The notes under the pieces are model-generated. The model was not told where the DNA came from. It saw only the letters and a list, made by a program, of their open reading frames with translations, and searched no databases. Position numbers and translations under genes: made by a program. A stretch of DNA of 64,000 nucleotides from Pseudomonas sp. H3(2019) (GTDB lineage Bacteria > Pseudomonadota > Gammaproteobacteria > Pseudomonadales > Pseudomonadaceae): contig NZ_VMSG01000010.1 in NCBI RefSeq assembly GCF_007713465.1, positions 119,924 through 183,923 on the forward strand. The letters are read 5' to 3'. Shown here piece after piece: positions 43,744 to 53,691 of this stretch. The stretch's first letter is position 1. Every line of letters begins with the position of its first letter.

Positions 43744-45821
43744 TGATCACGCTCGGCTGCCTGAAGGCGCGCGCAAGCGAGCAGTTCCAGCCGTCGTGCC
43801 GCATCCGTATCGTCCAGCAGCACGTCGCTTTTATCGGCAAAGCGCCGACGCCAGTTCGGATGACTGTCGGTGGTGCCGGGGAGGTTGGCCTGTTCATCAA
43901 TGCCCAGCGCATCTTCCAGCGGCAGCAACACCAAAGGGGCGCGGGTGTGACCCAGGAAGCGCACGCTGGCGTCGAGCACCTGGTCGGTCTCGTGGGTCTC
44001 CTCGCGGAAGTTTTGCGGGTCCTGACTCAAGGCTCGACGCAAACCTTCACGTTCGCGCTGACGGTGTTCGCGCCATTGCTGTTCACCGTGGCTGTCGACC
44101 AGCCGCAACCGGACACTCCATTCGATGTCGCGACCATGCCACCAACCGTTGAGCGTCGGCAGGTCATGAGTGCTGGTGGTAGCCAGCGCGTTGTCCGGCC
44201 AGTCGAGAATCGGTTTGAAGTGTGCCCCGTGGTCCTGCTCGAACAGCAGAACGCGCATACCGAGGATCGAGCGGGCGATGAGTTTGTCGCGCAGGCCATC
44301 GGGCACGGTGCCGAGGTCTTCGCCGAGCACGATCGCCTGATGTCGATGGGACTCCAGTGTCACCAGACGCAGCAGGTCGTCCACCGGGTAATACAGATAC
44401 GCGCCGTCACTCGGCGGCGCACCGAGGGGAATCACCCACAACCGCTGCAGACCCATGATATGGTCGATGCGCAAACCGCCGGTATGGGCAAAATTGGCCC
44501 GCAGCATTTCAATGAACGCGCGAAAACCATTGCGTATCAGCCCTTCGGGGGAAAACGCAGAAATCCCCCAGCCTTGACCCGTGCGGTTGAGAATGTCCGG
44601 GGGCGCGCCGACGGTGAGGTCCGCCAGTAATTCGTCCTGACGACTCCAGGCCTGGCTGCCACCGCCATCTGCACCGACTGCCAGGTCGGCGATCAAGCCG
44701 ATGCCCATGCCACTGCTGCGCGCAACGGTTTGTGCGCGTTGCAAGCTGCGAGCGATCAACCATTGGCAAAAGGCGTAGAAGCCGATGCGGTGGGAATTTT
44801 TCTCGGCAAATACCGTCAGTTCGGCACTGCGCGGGTCGCGCCAGTGCTCAGGCCACTGGCGCCAGTCGAGGCTTTCGCCAAGGGCGGCACAAGCTTCCTG
44901 AAGCGCCTCGAAACGGCAGTGGTTTTCCAGGGCCTCGCCACCGCTGTGGCGAAAGCTGCTGAAGTCTGCGTGCAAGGGATGTTCACCCTGGGAGAACCCT
45001 TCATACAACGCCTGCAACAATTGCTGCTTGGCTTTGGCAGCGGCTGGCCAGTCAATCAGCGGTTGCTCTTCCAGGTGTTTGAGTTCGTCGGCCAATTCGG
45101 TGGCATCGATGGCCAGACGCAGGGCGCGTTCGCCGAGCATTTCCCCCGGCGAGGCGTACAGGCTGTTGAGAAACAAACGGCTGGAGGGCGAGTAAGGGCT
45201 GAAGCGTTGCGTGTCGTTGCTGAACATCGCGTGCAGCGGGCTGATCGCTAACGCATCGGCGCCGCGTTCACCGGCAACGCGGGCGAGGTTTTCCAGTGCC
45301 TGCAGATCGCCGAAGCCGCCGTCGCCGGGGCGCCGTAATGAATACAATTGCACACTCAGGCCCCAGGCCCGGGGTATCGGGCTGTCAACGGCAGCGGCCA
45401 CGCTATGGCACTGCAAGGGGGCGACAGCGAGCGTAAAGCATTGGCCAGCGATGTGAACGTCCTGATAGCCGACCGGGATCAACCCCGGCAGAACCGCTTC
45501 GTCATCGAGTTTAAGGTGGAGGATCGCGCCGTCTTCCAGGTGAATCTCGCAGGGCGTTTCAGGGGCAAAATGACGCCCGAGGTCGAGCCCGGCGCCGACG
45601 TCGACGGTCATCAATGGCGGCAAGCTTTTTTTTTGTTGGTGCTGTTGCAGCTCCTGCAGGCTGGCGTCGATTTCCTGAGCGCTGCCCGCCGGGTGGCCGA
45701 GTCCGGTGAGGATCGCTCGCAATGCCGCCGGAGCGACTTTTTGTGGCCGGCCGTTGGCGTCGATCCAGTCGACTGCCAGGCCGGCACGGCTGGCGAGGAT
45801 TTCCAGTTGCGCATCGCTCAT
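43740..45821 (-). CDS. malQ: 4-alpha-glucanotransferase (amylomaltase)
   Basis: A 693-residue GH77 protein from ATG 45821, which overlaps the treZ stop (ATGA) and gives MSDAQLEILASRAGLAVDWI; the longer frame to 46031 runs into treZ and is not used. Family motifs: RPGDGGFGDLQAL, ADLAVGADGGGSQAW, GLRIDHIMGLQRLWVIP (nucleophile Asp), LGEDLGTVP (acid/base Glu) and STHDLPTLNGWW. MalQ shuffles glucan chains and so tunes substrate length for TreY and glycogen metabolism. It is the third gene of the cluster. Confidence 0.95.
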   Translation of the reverse strand: MSDAQLEILASRAGLAVDWIDANGRPQKVAPAALRAILTGLGHPAGSAQEIDASLQELQQHQQKKSLPPLMTVDVGAGLDLGRHFAPETPCEIHLEDGAILHLKLDDEAVLPGLIPVGYQDVHIAGQCFTLAVAPLQCHSVAAAVDSPIPRAWGLSVQLYSLRRPGDGGFGDLQALENLARVAGERGADALAISPLHAMFSNDTQRFSPYSPSSRLFLNSLYASPGEMLGERALRLAIDATELADELKHLEEQPLIDWPAAAKAKQQLLQALYEGFSQGEHPLHADFSSFRHSGGEALENHCRFEALQEACAALGESLDWRQWPEHWRDPRSAELTVFAEKNSHRIGFYAFCQWLIARSLQRAQTVARSSGMGIGLIADLAVGADGGGSQAWSRQDELLADLTVGAPPDILNRTGQGWGISAFSPEGLIRNGFRAFIEMLRANFAHTGGLRIDHIMGLQRLWVIPLGAPPSDGAYLYYPVDDLLRLVTLESHRHQAIVLGEDLGTVPDGLRDKLIARSILGMRVLLFEQDHGAHFKPILDWPDNALATTSTHDLPTLNGWWHGRDIEWSVRLRLVDSHGEQQWREHRQREREGLRRALSQDPQNFREETHETDQVLDASVRFLGHTRAPLVLLPLEDALGIDEQANLPGTTDSHPNWRRRFADKSDVLLDDTDAARRLELLACARLQAAERDQ

Positions 45822-47623
45822 GGGCGCTCTCCAGTAGGGGGTAGCAAGGGGGCCGCTGCCGTCAGGCTGACCAGCGCGCAGTAGGGGGCGAGGGTGCCTT
45901 GTTGCAGGGCTTCGAAGGACTGCTGCGGGTACTCGAACAGCAACCGGGAGTGGGGTTGTGGTGAATGGGGCACAGGCTCCGCGGTGAGATTCAGGTCGAT
46001 GCACAGCAGGCTGCCATCGCCCATGTGCCAACGCGCACTCACCGCGCCCGTTGCCAGCACCGTGGCGCCCAGTGCGTGAGCACCGGGCAGGCGCGGGATG
46101 ATTTCCCGATGACGGATCAGCAGCAATTGTCGATACAGGGTCAGGGTCGCGTGCTGTGTCAGCGGTTCAGATGAGGTCAGTGTCGGACGCGAAGCGGTGA
46201 ACGTGTGCAAGGCATTCGGGTCGGGAATCCGCTCGCGGGTGTGCGGATCGGCGAAGGCGCTGAACGCCGCGAACTCATTGCGTCGACCTTCTCGCACCTG
46301 CCTGGCTAACACGCCATGGTGGCTGGTGAAAAACAGAAACGGCTCGTCAGCGGCGTATTCGTCGCCCATGAACAGCAACGGGATCATCGGTGACAACAAC
46401 AGAAGGACCGTCGCCGCGTGCAACGCCTGAGGTGCAGCCAACTGGTGGAGACGCTCGCCAAAGGCACGGTTGCCGATCTGGTCATGGTTTTGCAGAAACA
46501 GCACGAAGGCACTGGGCGGCAAATGCCCACTGGGTTCGCCTCGGGCACGGCCATGGCGATTGGTATGGCCCTGATAGACGAAGCCCTGACTCAGGCAGCG
46601 GGCCAGTTTTTCGCTGGTGCCCTGAGCGAAGTCAGCGTAATAAGCCTCGGTTTCTCCGGTCAGCAGTACGTGTAGCGCGTTGTGCCCATCGTCGTTCCAC
46701 TGCGCGTCGAAGCCCTGCTCCAGCAGGCTGGCCTGATTGTGCTCGTTTTCCAGGATGAGCCAGACATGGCGGGGTGGATCGATGTGCTCGCGCACGGTTG
46801 CCGCCAGCTCCTGAAGGAAATCCGGATCTTCGATGGCGTGTACTGCATCCAGACGCAAACCGTCGAAACGGTACTCAAGGAGCCACATCAGCGCGTTGTC
46901 GATAAAGAAATCGCGCACCTCGCGACGGCGGAAATCAATGGCCGCGCCCCAAGGCGTGTGCAGGTCTTCACGGAAAAAGCCCTTGGCATAGTGATGCAGG
47001 TAATTGCCGTCCGGGCCGAAATGGTTGTAAACCACGTCGATGATTACCGCCAGACCCAGGCCATGGGCGCTATCGATCAGGTGTTTGAGCGCATCAGGTG
47101 TGCCATATGACGATTGGGGCGCGTAAGGCAGCACGCCGTCGTAGCCCCAGTTACGCTCGCCGGGAAACTGCGCCAGGGGCATCAGTTCGATCGCGGTAAT
47201 GCCCAGTTCGGCCAGCCGTGGCAGGTGCTTTTCGACTTCGGCAAAACCACCCAGCACACCCACATGCAGTTCGTAGATCACTGCTTCATGCCAGGGCCGG
47301 CCTTGCCAGAAGCGGTGCTGCCAACGGTAAGCGTGCGGGTCAACCACCACGCTGGGTGACGCAAGACTGCCGGCCTGCGCCCGGGACGCGGGGTCCGGCA
47401 CGTCGCGTTCGCCATCGATGTTGTAGCGATAGCGGGTGCCGGCCGGGCAACGGATCTCGATCACGAACCAGCCGTCCGCCTGAGGCAGCATCGGCAGTGA
47501 TTGCCCGTCTTCAAGCTCGACACTCACATAAAACGCATCGGGCGCCCACAGGGCGAAACGGGTGTGTTCGGCATCCAGCATGACAGCGCCGTGGGGCCAG
47601 GTTTCCAGAGTCCGTAACGGCAT
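45818..47623 (-). CDS. treZ: Malto-oligosyltrehalose trehalohydrolase
   Basis: A 601-residue GH13 enzyme with an N-terminal CBM48-like domain (TRFALWAPDAFYVSVELEDG). The barrel has AVIYELHVGVLGGF, IELMPLAQFPGERNWGYDGV, VIIDVVYNHFGPDGNYL, FRFDGLRLDAVHAIEDP (nucleophile Asp; written here from the YRFDGLRLDAVHAI segment), LILENEHNQ (acid/base Glu) and FLQNHDQIGNRAFG. It releases trehalose from the product of TreY. The start is 13 bases after glgA, and the stop overlaps malQ. Trehalose made here serves as an osmoprotectant. Confidence 0.95.
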   Translation of the reverse strand: MPLRTLETWPHGAVMLDAEHTRFALWAPDAFYVSVELEDGQSLPMLPQADGWFVIEIRCPAGTRYRYNIDGERDVPDPASRAQAGSLASPSVVVDPHAYRWQHRFWQGRPWHEAVIYELHVGVLGGFAEVEKHLPRLAELGITAIELMPLAQFPGERNWGYDGVLPYAPQSSYGTPDALKHLIDSAHGLGLAVIIDVVYNHFGPDGNYLHHYAKGFFREDLHTPWGAAIDFRRREVRDFFIDNALMWLLEYRFDGLRLDAVHAIEDPDFLQELAATVREHIDPPRHVWLILENEHNQASLLEQGFDAQWNDDGHNALHVLLTGETEAYYADFAQGTSEKLARCLSQGFVYQGHTNRHGRARGEPSGHLPPSAFVLFLQNHDQIGNRAFGERLHQLAAPQALHAATVLLLLSPMIPLLFMGDEYAADEPFLFFTSHHGVLARQVREGRRNEFAAFSAFADPHTRERIPDPNALHTFTASRPTLTSSEPLTQHATLTLYRQLLLIRHREIIPRLPGAHALGATVLATGAVSARWHMGDGSLLCIDLNLTAEPVPHSPQPHSRLLFEYPQQSFEALQQGTLAPYCALVSLTAAAPLLPPTGERP

Positions 47624-47636
47624 TCAAGAATCCCTC

Positions 47637-49205
47637 TCACTGCTTGACCGACTGACCCAACGCCTTGGCGACCAGTTGCTCATAGAGTTCAGCGTAGGGT
47701 TCGACCGCTTTGCACCAATTGAACGGCGCGGCCATGGCCCGGCAACGCATGGCGTTCAACAGGGGCGGGTGGGCGAACACCTTGAACGCCCGACGCAAGG
47801 CTTCCTCGTAGCTGGCGACAGTCGACTCATCGAAGAGAAAACCGGTGACGCCGTTGTCGATGGTGTCGGCCAGCCCACCGGTGTTGCGCGCGACCGGCAA
47901 CGAGCCGAAACGCTGCGCATACATCTGGCTCAAGCCGCACGGTTCATAGCGTGAAGGCATCAACAGGAAATCACTGCCGGCGAACATCCGCCGCGCATCG
48001 GTTTCGTTAAAACCGATGCGTACACCGATCTGCCCCGGAAAACGCAGGGCGAGGGCGCGCATGGCTTGTTCTTCTTCCGGTTCACCACGGCCGATGATTG
48101 CGATTTGCCCGCCCGAAGAGACGATGAGCTCGGACACGGCTTCAGTCAGGTCCAGGCCTTTTTGGTAGACCAGTCGCGAGACCACGGCAAACAACGGACC
48201 CTTGGAGTCCTTCAGGCCGAACAGTTTGCGCACGTGGGCGGCATTCACCGCTTTGCCGTCCCAGTCGCCGATGCTGAACGGGCAAAACAGGTGGGGATCG
48301 GTCGCCGCATCCCAACTTTCATCGATGCCATTCGGGATACCGCTGAGCAGACCTTGCTGGGTCTTGCTGGCGAGGAAGCCGTCGAGACCGCAGCCGAAGG
48401 CCGGGGTAGTGATTTCCTGGGCGTAGGTCGCGCTGACGGTGGTGATATGACTCGAATAGGCCATGCCCGCCTTGAGAAACGACAGTTTGCCGTAGAACTC
48501 CATGCCTTCCTGCTGCAGGGCATGTTCGGGAATACCCAGTTCGGGACAAGAGGCGAGGCTGACCACGCCTTGGTAAGCCAGGTTATGAATGGTGAACAGG
48601 GTCGGTGTGCGCTGACCGCGCCAGTGCATGTAGGCCGGGGCCAGGCCTGCTGGCCAGTCGTGGGCGTGCACCAGATCCGGGCGCCAGTGAATGTGTGCCA
48701 GGTTGGCGGCAATGTCGGCGGCAGCCAGGCCCAGACGGGCAAAACGAATGTGGTTGTCCGGCCAATCGCGGCCATTGTTGGCGCCGTAGGGCGAACCCTC
48801 ACGTTCGTACAGTTCGGGGCAGATCAAGACGTAGATGACCAGCCCGTCGGGCATGTCCATGCGGCCGATCTTGCAGGGTGGCAAGGCGGCGTGTCCGCCC
48901 AGCTCGCCGATGATGTGGATCGGGTTTTCGCTGTGCATCACTTGCGGATAACCGGGGATCAATACCCGAACATCGTGCAATTGGGCCATGGCTCGGGGCA
49001 ATGCGGCAGAAACGTCACCCAGGCCACCGGTTTTCACCAGATCGGCGATTTCCGAGGTCACGAACAGCACTTTCTTTTTGTTTGGATTCTGACGTGGAGC
49101 CGGCAGTACCGTTTTCGCACCCGGGGCAAGAACCGACATCGAGGTCGGCTCGCCGATTTGCTGATGAGAACGCTCTCCCTGGATTTCTAAAGCGGCACCG
49201 TTCAT
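47637..49205 (-). CDS. glgA: Glycogen synthase (ADP-glucose-dependent, GT5)
   Basis: A 522-residue protein, first gene of the cluster, with CGGGAGA before the ATG. VLFVTSEIADLVKTGGLGD carries the ADP-glucose-binding KTGGLGD at residues 58-64. About 43 residues precede the point where E. coli GlgA starts; this polar extension (ending APRQNPNKKK) is a lineage feature or indicates that the internal Met at 23 is used. Further motifs: HAHDWPAGL, IPNGID, VSRLVYQKGLD, and MPSRYEPCGLSQM with the E-x7-E-like retaining GT site. It elongates alpha-1,4-glucan in the cytoplasm, the source of maltodextrin for MalQ/TreY/TreZ. Confidence 0.95.
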   Translation of the reverse strand: MNGAALEIQGERSHQQIGEPTSMSVLAPGAKTVLPAPRQNPNKKKVLFVTSEIADLVKTGGLGDVSAALPRAMAQLHDVRVLIPGYPQVMHSENPIHIIGELGGHAALPPCKIGRMDMPDGLVIYVLICPELYEREGSPYGANNGRDWPDNHIRFARLGLAAADIAANLAHIHWRPDLVHAHDWPAGLAPAYMHWRGQRTPTLFTIHNLAYQGVVSLASCPELGIPEHALQQEGMEFYGKLSFLKAGMAYSSHITTVSATYAQEITTPAFGCGLDGFLASKTQQGLLSGIPNGIDESWDAATDPHLFCPFSIGDWDGKAVNAAHVRKLFGLKDSKGPLFAVVSRLVYQKGLDLTEAVSELIVSSGGQIAIIGRGEPEEEQAMRALALRFPGQIGVRIGFNETDARRMFAGSDFLLMPSRYEPCGLSQMYAQRFGSLPVARNTGGLADTIDNGVTGFLFDESTVASYEEALRRAFKVFAHPPLLNAMRCRAMAAPFNWCKAVEPYAELYEQLVAKALGQSVKQ

Positions 49206-49723
49206 GTGTTTCTCCCGTTTTATTGATCTGTTTCAGGCATCTCACCCCATGATGCAGGCGGCCAGTTCCTGTGGCCGGGCGCAAAAGCGCTACGCAAGGA
49301 GCAGCAAACGCTGGTCGATGCGCTGAATCTCAAAGGCTGTAGTGGTCGTTGCAAGGATTGCACCAGTCGCTGCGGCCCCACCTTTAACCTGACCCGTTGC
49401 TTCGGCAGAAAGTTTCGATTTTTTCCCCACAAAATGACCGGCCGGTTTCCAGTCACGAAATGGAGTCTAGGTCAGAACTTAGAGCGGGGTGTGTGACGAT
49501 TTGAAATTGTTCGACAATCGGTCCGGCGTCACGATTTCCGGGGTCAATCAGCCGCGCCCGCACCGACGAAGTGCAGGTTCTTTCGCAGCCAAGGCACAAA
49601 AAGGGGGGGAGGGTTGCCAGAGAGTGGGGCGTGGTAAAGCACCGTTCGCACCGCATTGGTGCGAACAACTTGCAGAAGACGACACGGCCAGCTGCTACGG
49701 ATTGCGTGTCGGGACGGTATGGC
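49206..49723. other. Intergenic region with a cysteine-rich relic frame
   Basis: It contains the glgA leader. On the plus strand a frame open from about 49226 to 49494 reads PGAKALRKEQQTLVDALNLK and then GCSGRCKDCTSRCGPTFNLT, with clustered cysteines, but it has no ATG, GTG or TTG start with a ribosome site. It looks like either chance or the tail of a lost gene. Nothing else is recognised. Confidence 0.4.
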
Positions 49724-50677
49724 CTAATTCAACATCCGGATCGAGTGGCCGGTTGTCCAGGCTTGAATATCTTCAATCATCTGTGAAAAGAACAGCTGGT
49801 AGTTCTGCTCACTGACATAGCCGACATGCGGTGTGGCCAGTACGTTGGGCAATCTCCGGAACGGATGGTCGGCGGCTAATGGCTCGCGTTCGAAGACATC
49901 CAGCGCTGCGCCCTCCAAACGGTTCTGCTCAAGCGCCTGGATCAATGCGGCTTCATCGACGATCGGTCCGCGCGCGGTATTGATCAGTAATGCAGACGGT
50001 TTCATCCAGCCCAGTGCCTGTTCATCGACCAGGCCCCGGCTGCGCTCGCTGAGCACCAGGTGGATCGACAGCACATCGGCTTGCTCGAACAATTCGCGCT
50101 TGCTGACATAAGTGACTCCGGCTTCGGCCGCGCGCTCGGCGGTGAGGTTTTCGCTCCAGGCGATAACGCGCATCCCAAACACCTGACCGAACTCGGCGAT
50201 CCGTTTGCCAATGCTGCCCAGACCCAGAATACCCAGGGTCTTGCCATACAGGTCACCACCCAAGCCTTGTTGCCAGTGACCGGCACGCAGGGCGTTGGCT
50301 TCTGCGAGCAGATTGCGGGTCAGGGCCATGATCAGCGTCCAGGTCAATTCGGGCGCCGCCTGTTTGTAGCTGTCGGTGCCGCAGACCTGAATTCCCAACG
50401 CCGCGGCGGCCTTGAGGTCGATGGCCGCATTGCGCATGCCCCCGGTGACCAGCAATTTCAGTTTGGGCAGGCTATGCAGGAGCGCATCGTCGAACAGCGT
50501 GCGCTCGCGCATGACGCAAATCACCTCGAAGGATCGCAGGCGGTCGCTCAGTGTGGCGTGGTCGGCAGGGTAGTCATGCAAAAAGCTGACCTCGCCGATA
50601 CCGTCCAGCACCGACCAATCCACCACGTTACGGGCCACGTCCTGCCAGTCATCGATCACTGCAATCTGCACTGCCAT
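49724..50677 (-). CDS. D-2-hydroxyacid dehydrogenase family protein
   Basis: A 317-residue protein from ATG 50677, which has AGAGG eight bases upstream (an ATG two codons earlier is too close to it). The Rossmann fingerprint LGILGLGSIGKRIAEFG is near residues 145-161. Catalytic residues are the Arg of LINTARGPIVDE, the Glu in DVFEREPL and the His in TPHVGYVSEQN. The family reduces 2-keto acids with NAD(P)H; the substrate (phosphoglycerate, glyoxylate or another) cannot be deduced. It is monocistronic, and the broken yqaA lies about 100 bases upstream. Confidence 0.9.
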   Translation of the reverse strand: MAVQIAVIDDWQDVARNVVDWSVLDGIGEVSFLHDYPADHATLSDRLRSFEVICVMRERTLFDDALLHSLPKLKLLVTGGMRNAAIDLKAAAALGIQVCGTDSYKQAAPELTWTLIMALTRNLLAEANALRAGHWQQGLGGDLYGKTLGILGLGSIGKRIAEFGQVFGMRVIAWSENLTAERAAEAGVTYVSKRELFEQADVLSIHLVLSERSRGLVDEQALGWMKPSALLINTARGPIVDEAALIQALEQNRLEGAALDVFEREPLAADHPFRRLPNVLATPHVGYVSEQNYQLFFSQMIEDIQAWTTGHSIRMLN

Positions 50678-50775
50678 GAGCATCGCCTCTTCAAAGGGTT
50701 GTCGTGGTTTTACCAGCCGGCCGAGGCTGGAACATCGCGATTATGGCGACATTAACAAGGAGGCGCACCCAAGGT

Positions 50776-51008
50776 TCAAGGCATCCAGCCCAGTGTCGCC
50801 AGCGCCAGCACACCATAACGCGCACCTTTGGCGAAGGTCACGATCAGCAAGAAACGCCCTACGGGTTCACGCATCACGCCGGCCACCAGTGTCAGTTGGG
50901 CGCCTCGCCGTTGAGCAGCAGTCCTACCAGCACGGCCTCGGACTGCAACGGCGACAACGTCGCGGCACCGAATGCCGCGAAGAACAGCCCGAGATAGCCA
51001 ACGAGCAT
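50776..51008 (-). pseudogene. yqaA: yqaA (DedA/SNARE-associated membrane protein) with internal deletion and frame break
   Basis: The frame starts MLVGYLGLFFAAFGAATLSP and continues LQSEAVLVGLLLNGEAPN, then stops. This is the N-terminus of YqaA, where L-P-x-SE-x-LLV-LLL is conserved. A second frame further on reads LTLVAGVMREPVGRFLLIV and FAKGARYGVLALATLGWMP, the C-terminus of the same family. The middle, some 60-70 residues including the glycine-rich GN-LGG segment, is missing, and the two pieces are out of frame. The start overlaps the DUF411 stop (TGATG), so the intact ancestor was coupled to that gene. The loss appears recent because both ends are well preserved. Confidence 0.8.
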
Positions 51009-51451
51009 CACCGGGCCGGATAGTCGGCGATCACTTTATCGGTGCCATTTTTAGTCAACCCAATGACCTGATAAGCATCGGCCATGCCGTCCATTTCCAT
51101 GCCTGGCGAGCCCATGGGCATACCCGGCGCGGCCGCGCCGAGCAGGTCGGACTGACTCAAGGCCAGTACCTGGTCGGCGGGAACATGGCCTTCGACGAAT
51201 TTGCCGTTGATCACCGCGGTGTGGCACGAAGCCAATCGCGGCGGGACGCCGAGGCGTTGCTTGACGTCGCTCATGTTGGTTTCAACGTGATCGTTGACCT
51301 TGAAGCCATTGGCTTCCAGGTGCGCAATCCATTTTTTGCAGCAACCGCAATTGGCATCGCGGTGTACATCAATCGGAATCAGCTCGGCGGCCTGGGCCAG
51401 GGAACTGATGAACAGGGCGCCAAGGGCGGCCAGACGCAGTGTGGTTTTCAT
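51008..51451 (-). CDS. Exported DUF411 metal-binding protein
   Basis: A 147-residue protein from ATG 51451 (preceded by GAGAGAC; an ATG seven codons earlier is less likely). The signal peptide MKTTLRLAALGALFISSLAQA is cleaved near AQAAE. The DUF411 core follows: VHRDANCGCCKKWIAHLEANGF with a CGCC metal site, and LASCHTAVINGKFVEGHVPA with another cysteine and histidines. A Met-rich loop, APGMPMGSPGMEMDGM, is typical of periplasmic copper handling. It probably binds copper or a related metal in the periplasm. Its stop overlaps the yqaA start. Confidence 0.88.
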   Translation of the reverse strand: MKTTLRLAALGALFISSLAQAAELIPIDVHRDANCGCCKKWIAHLEANGFKVNDHVETNMSDVKQRLGVPPRLASCHTAVINGKFVEGHVPADQVLALSQSDLLGAAAPGMPMGSPGMEMDGMADAYQVIGLTKNGTDKVIADYPAR

Positions 51452-51592
51452 CGGTTGTCTCTCATTGATCATTTCACGCCGCGCATTTTGACCATTTTCG
51501 CCGATGAAAAAGGCTGCTTATGTTTCAAAGTTATTCATGGATATCCCTTGAAGGTGATGCCCACGCGAAACGCGCGGGCCGCATTCACTGGT

Positions 51593-53587
51593 TCACTTGA
51601 CCTTGAAGCGCCCCATGATCGAACTGACCCGGCTATTGGCGTCCAGCAACTGGCGCGTATTGAGCTCGGTTGCGTGACCGCTTTGTACCAGCTCTTCGAC
51701 CATGTGACGGATCTGTACCATGCTGCGGTTGATCTCCTCGGTCACCGCGCTTTGCTGCTCGGCGGCAGTGGCGATCTGGGTGCTGAGGCTGTTGATGTGG
51801 CTGACCGAGCCGGCCATTTCGTCCAGCCCGGCGTTGACTCGCGCTGTCGCATCGGCGGCGGACTGACAGCTGGCCTGGGTGTTTTCCATCGCCGCCACCG
51901 AAGAGCTGACACCTTGGGTCAAACGACTGAGCATCTCGTTGATCTCCGAGGTGCTGGCCTGGGTGCGGGCGGCGAGGGCGCGGACTTCATCGGCGACCAC
52001 GGCAAAACCTCGACCTTGTTCGCCGGCCCGCGCGGCCTCAATCGCGGCGTTGAGTGCCAGCAAGTTGGTTTGCCCGGCAATGGCGCCGATCACCCCGAGG
52101 ATTTCGGTGATGCGCTGGGCGTCCTGCTGCATGCTTTCGACTTTGTGGGTGGCACTGGCCACTTCACCGATCAACGCGATCACGCTGCTTGAGGCTTCGC
52201 CTACCACCACCTGCGAGCGGTCCGCGTGTTCGTTGGCGCGTTGGGTAAACGCCGCGGTTTCTGCGGCGTTCTCGGCAACGCTGTCGGCGGTCGAACTCAT
52301 CTCGGTGATGGCGGTGACGGTCTGGTCGGTCTCCGAGGCGTGACGCTGCAGTATCTGGTTGGTATGCGCCGAGGTCTGTTGCAGCTTCTCCAGGCTTGAG
52401 GCCATGGCGCCTGTGGCCTGGGTGACTTCGCCGATCATGTTTTGCAGGTAGGCGATAAAGGTGTTGACCGAATGACCGATCGCGCCCAGTTCATCCTCGG
52501 CGCGAATGGTGATGCGCCGGGTCAGGTCGGCATCGCCGGTGGACAGCGCGTCAATGTTGGCTTTCAAGGCTTTCATGCGCTGGATCAGTTGGCGGATCGC
52601 ATAGATTTGCAGCAGCACCAGCAGCAAAACCATCGGGATCTGCAACAGGCTCAAAGTGCTCAAGACGTCGTCGCGTTGAGCGGTGATCAGGCTGGTCGGC
52701 AGAGTGCTGGCGAGGAACCACGGTGTGCCTTCGACCGGACGCATGAAGAAGGTATTCGCTACGCCTAGATTGTCGAATTCGACGCGTTGCAGCGAAGCGT
52801 TACGGCGCTCCAGTGCGGTTTTGATCTGCGCCGCAAACGGCGAGTTGCCAGCCAATTCACTGATGTTTTTCAGGACAATCGGGCCATTGATGCGTGAGCT
52901 GTTGCTGATGATCTTGCCATCGGCCTCGACGATCAGCATTTCGGCGCCCAGGTCTTTTTCCTTGCGCGCTACCAGGTCATTGAAGAAGCCCAGAGTAACG
53001 TCAATGGTCGCGACCCCGTACGGCACGCCGTTGCGCGTAATCGCCATGGCACAGTTGGTACGCGGCTCGGCGCTGGCGTCGTCTTTATAGGCCGCGGCCC
53101 AGGCGCATTGGCCGCGGGGTGTCTGCATGCCGCCCTTGTACCAGGACTGGTCGTAATAGTTGGGCGCCGCGTCGCTGTTCCAGAAGGTGTTGACGGCCAG
53201 CTTGCCCGACGCATCCCGGTGCCAGAAGGTACTGAATTTGTTGCGTCCGGCTTCGCGCTGGCCAGGCAACGGCCAGATCCCGCCACCAAACACCTTCAGC
53301 TCACCATACTGGTCCACGAGGCCAGGCAACACCGTGTCGATGGTCGCGCTGTCGAGCAGGGGAATGGTTTGGGTGATGCTGCGTTGTTGCGCTTGAACCT
53401 TGTTCAGTTCGCCCTGGATCTGTTCGGCCACTTCGGCGATGCGGTTCAGGGCCACCTGTTCTTCCGTGTGCCGAAGTTTCGGCGCGACCAACTGGCTGAT
53501 GCCCACTACCGTCAAGGCGAATAACAACAGGATAAACAGCACCAGAAACAACGTGTAACGGGCTTGAATGGTACGGAATGCGGGCAT
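51593..53587 (-). CDS. Methyl-accepting chemotaxis protein with dCache-type sensor
   Basis: A 664-residue chemoreceptor from ATG 53587 ([14 protein letters not shown]); the longer frame to 53674 adds residues unlike the family. Helix 1 is at about 12-34. A large periplasmic double-Cache domain follows ([48 protein letters not shown]). Helix 2 is near 320-340, followed by HAMP (about 340-395) and a cytoplasmic signalling tip with [20 protein letters not shown] and [18 protein letters not shown]. No C-terminal NWETF-like pentapeptide is present, so adaptation would rely on other receptors. The ligand is unknown; dCache receptors often sense amino acids or organic acids. It is monocistronic. Confidence 0.93.
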   Translation of the reverse strand: MPAFRTIQARYTLFLVLFILLLFALTVVGISQLVAPKLRHTEEQVALNRIAEVAEQIQGELNKVQAQQRSITQTIPLLDSATIDTVLPGLVDQYGELKVFGGGIWPLPGQREAGRNKFSTFWHRDASGKLAVNTFWNSDAAPNYYDQSWYKGGMQTPRGQCAWAAAYKDDASAEPRTNCAMAITRNGVPYGVATIDVTLGFFNDLVARKEKDLGAEMLIVEADGKIISNSSRINGPIVLKNISELAGNSPFAAQIKTALERRNASLQRVEFDNLGVANTFFMRPVEGTPWFLASTLPTSLITAQRDDVLSTLSLLQIPMVLLLVLLQIYAIRQLIQRMKALKANIDALSTGDADLTRRITIRAEDELGAIGHSVNTFIAYLQNMIGEVTQATGAMASSLEKLQQTSAHTNQILQRHASETDQTVTAITEMSSTADSVAENAAETAAFTQRANEHADRSQVVVGEASSSVIALIGEVASATHKVESMQQDAQRITEILGVIGAIAGQTNLLALNAAIEAARAGEQGRGFAVVADEVRALAARTQASTSEINEMLSRLTQGVSSSVAAMENTQASCQSAADATARVNAGLDEMAGSVSHINSLSTQIATAAEQQSAVTEEINRSMVQIRHMVEELVQSGHATELNTRQLLDANSRVSSIMGRFKVK

Positions 53588-53655
53588 TGGACCTGTCCTT
53601 GTGCTGAGCGCTCTTGTTGATTTATTGCGGCGTTCAGCAGCTATCGGCCCGCGGC

Positions 53656-53691
53656 AGGCCGGCATTAGTACCATGGTACTAAAACCGGCCT
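53656..53691. promoter_or_regulatory. 36-bp imperfect palindrome upstream of the chemoreceptor gene
   Basis: A perfect 18-bp palindrome TTAGTACCATGGTACTAA (53665-53682) is nested in outer arms AGGCCGG and CCGGCCT. It ends 69 bases before the divergent minus-strand start at 53587. It could be an operator or, with the TTTT that follows on the plus strand, a terminator-like hairpin. The remaining part of 53588-53994 is AT-rich with no gene seen. Confidence 0.5.

Noticed and set aside
46390..46758. Plus-strand frame of 122 codons within treZ
   Set aside because: Arg/Pro/Gly-rich antisense shadow without a ribosome site.
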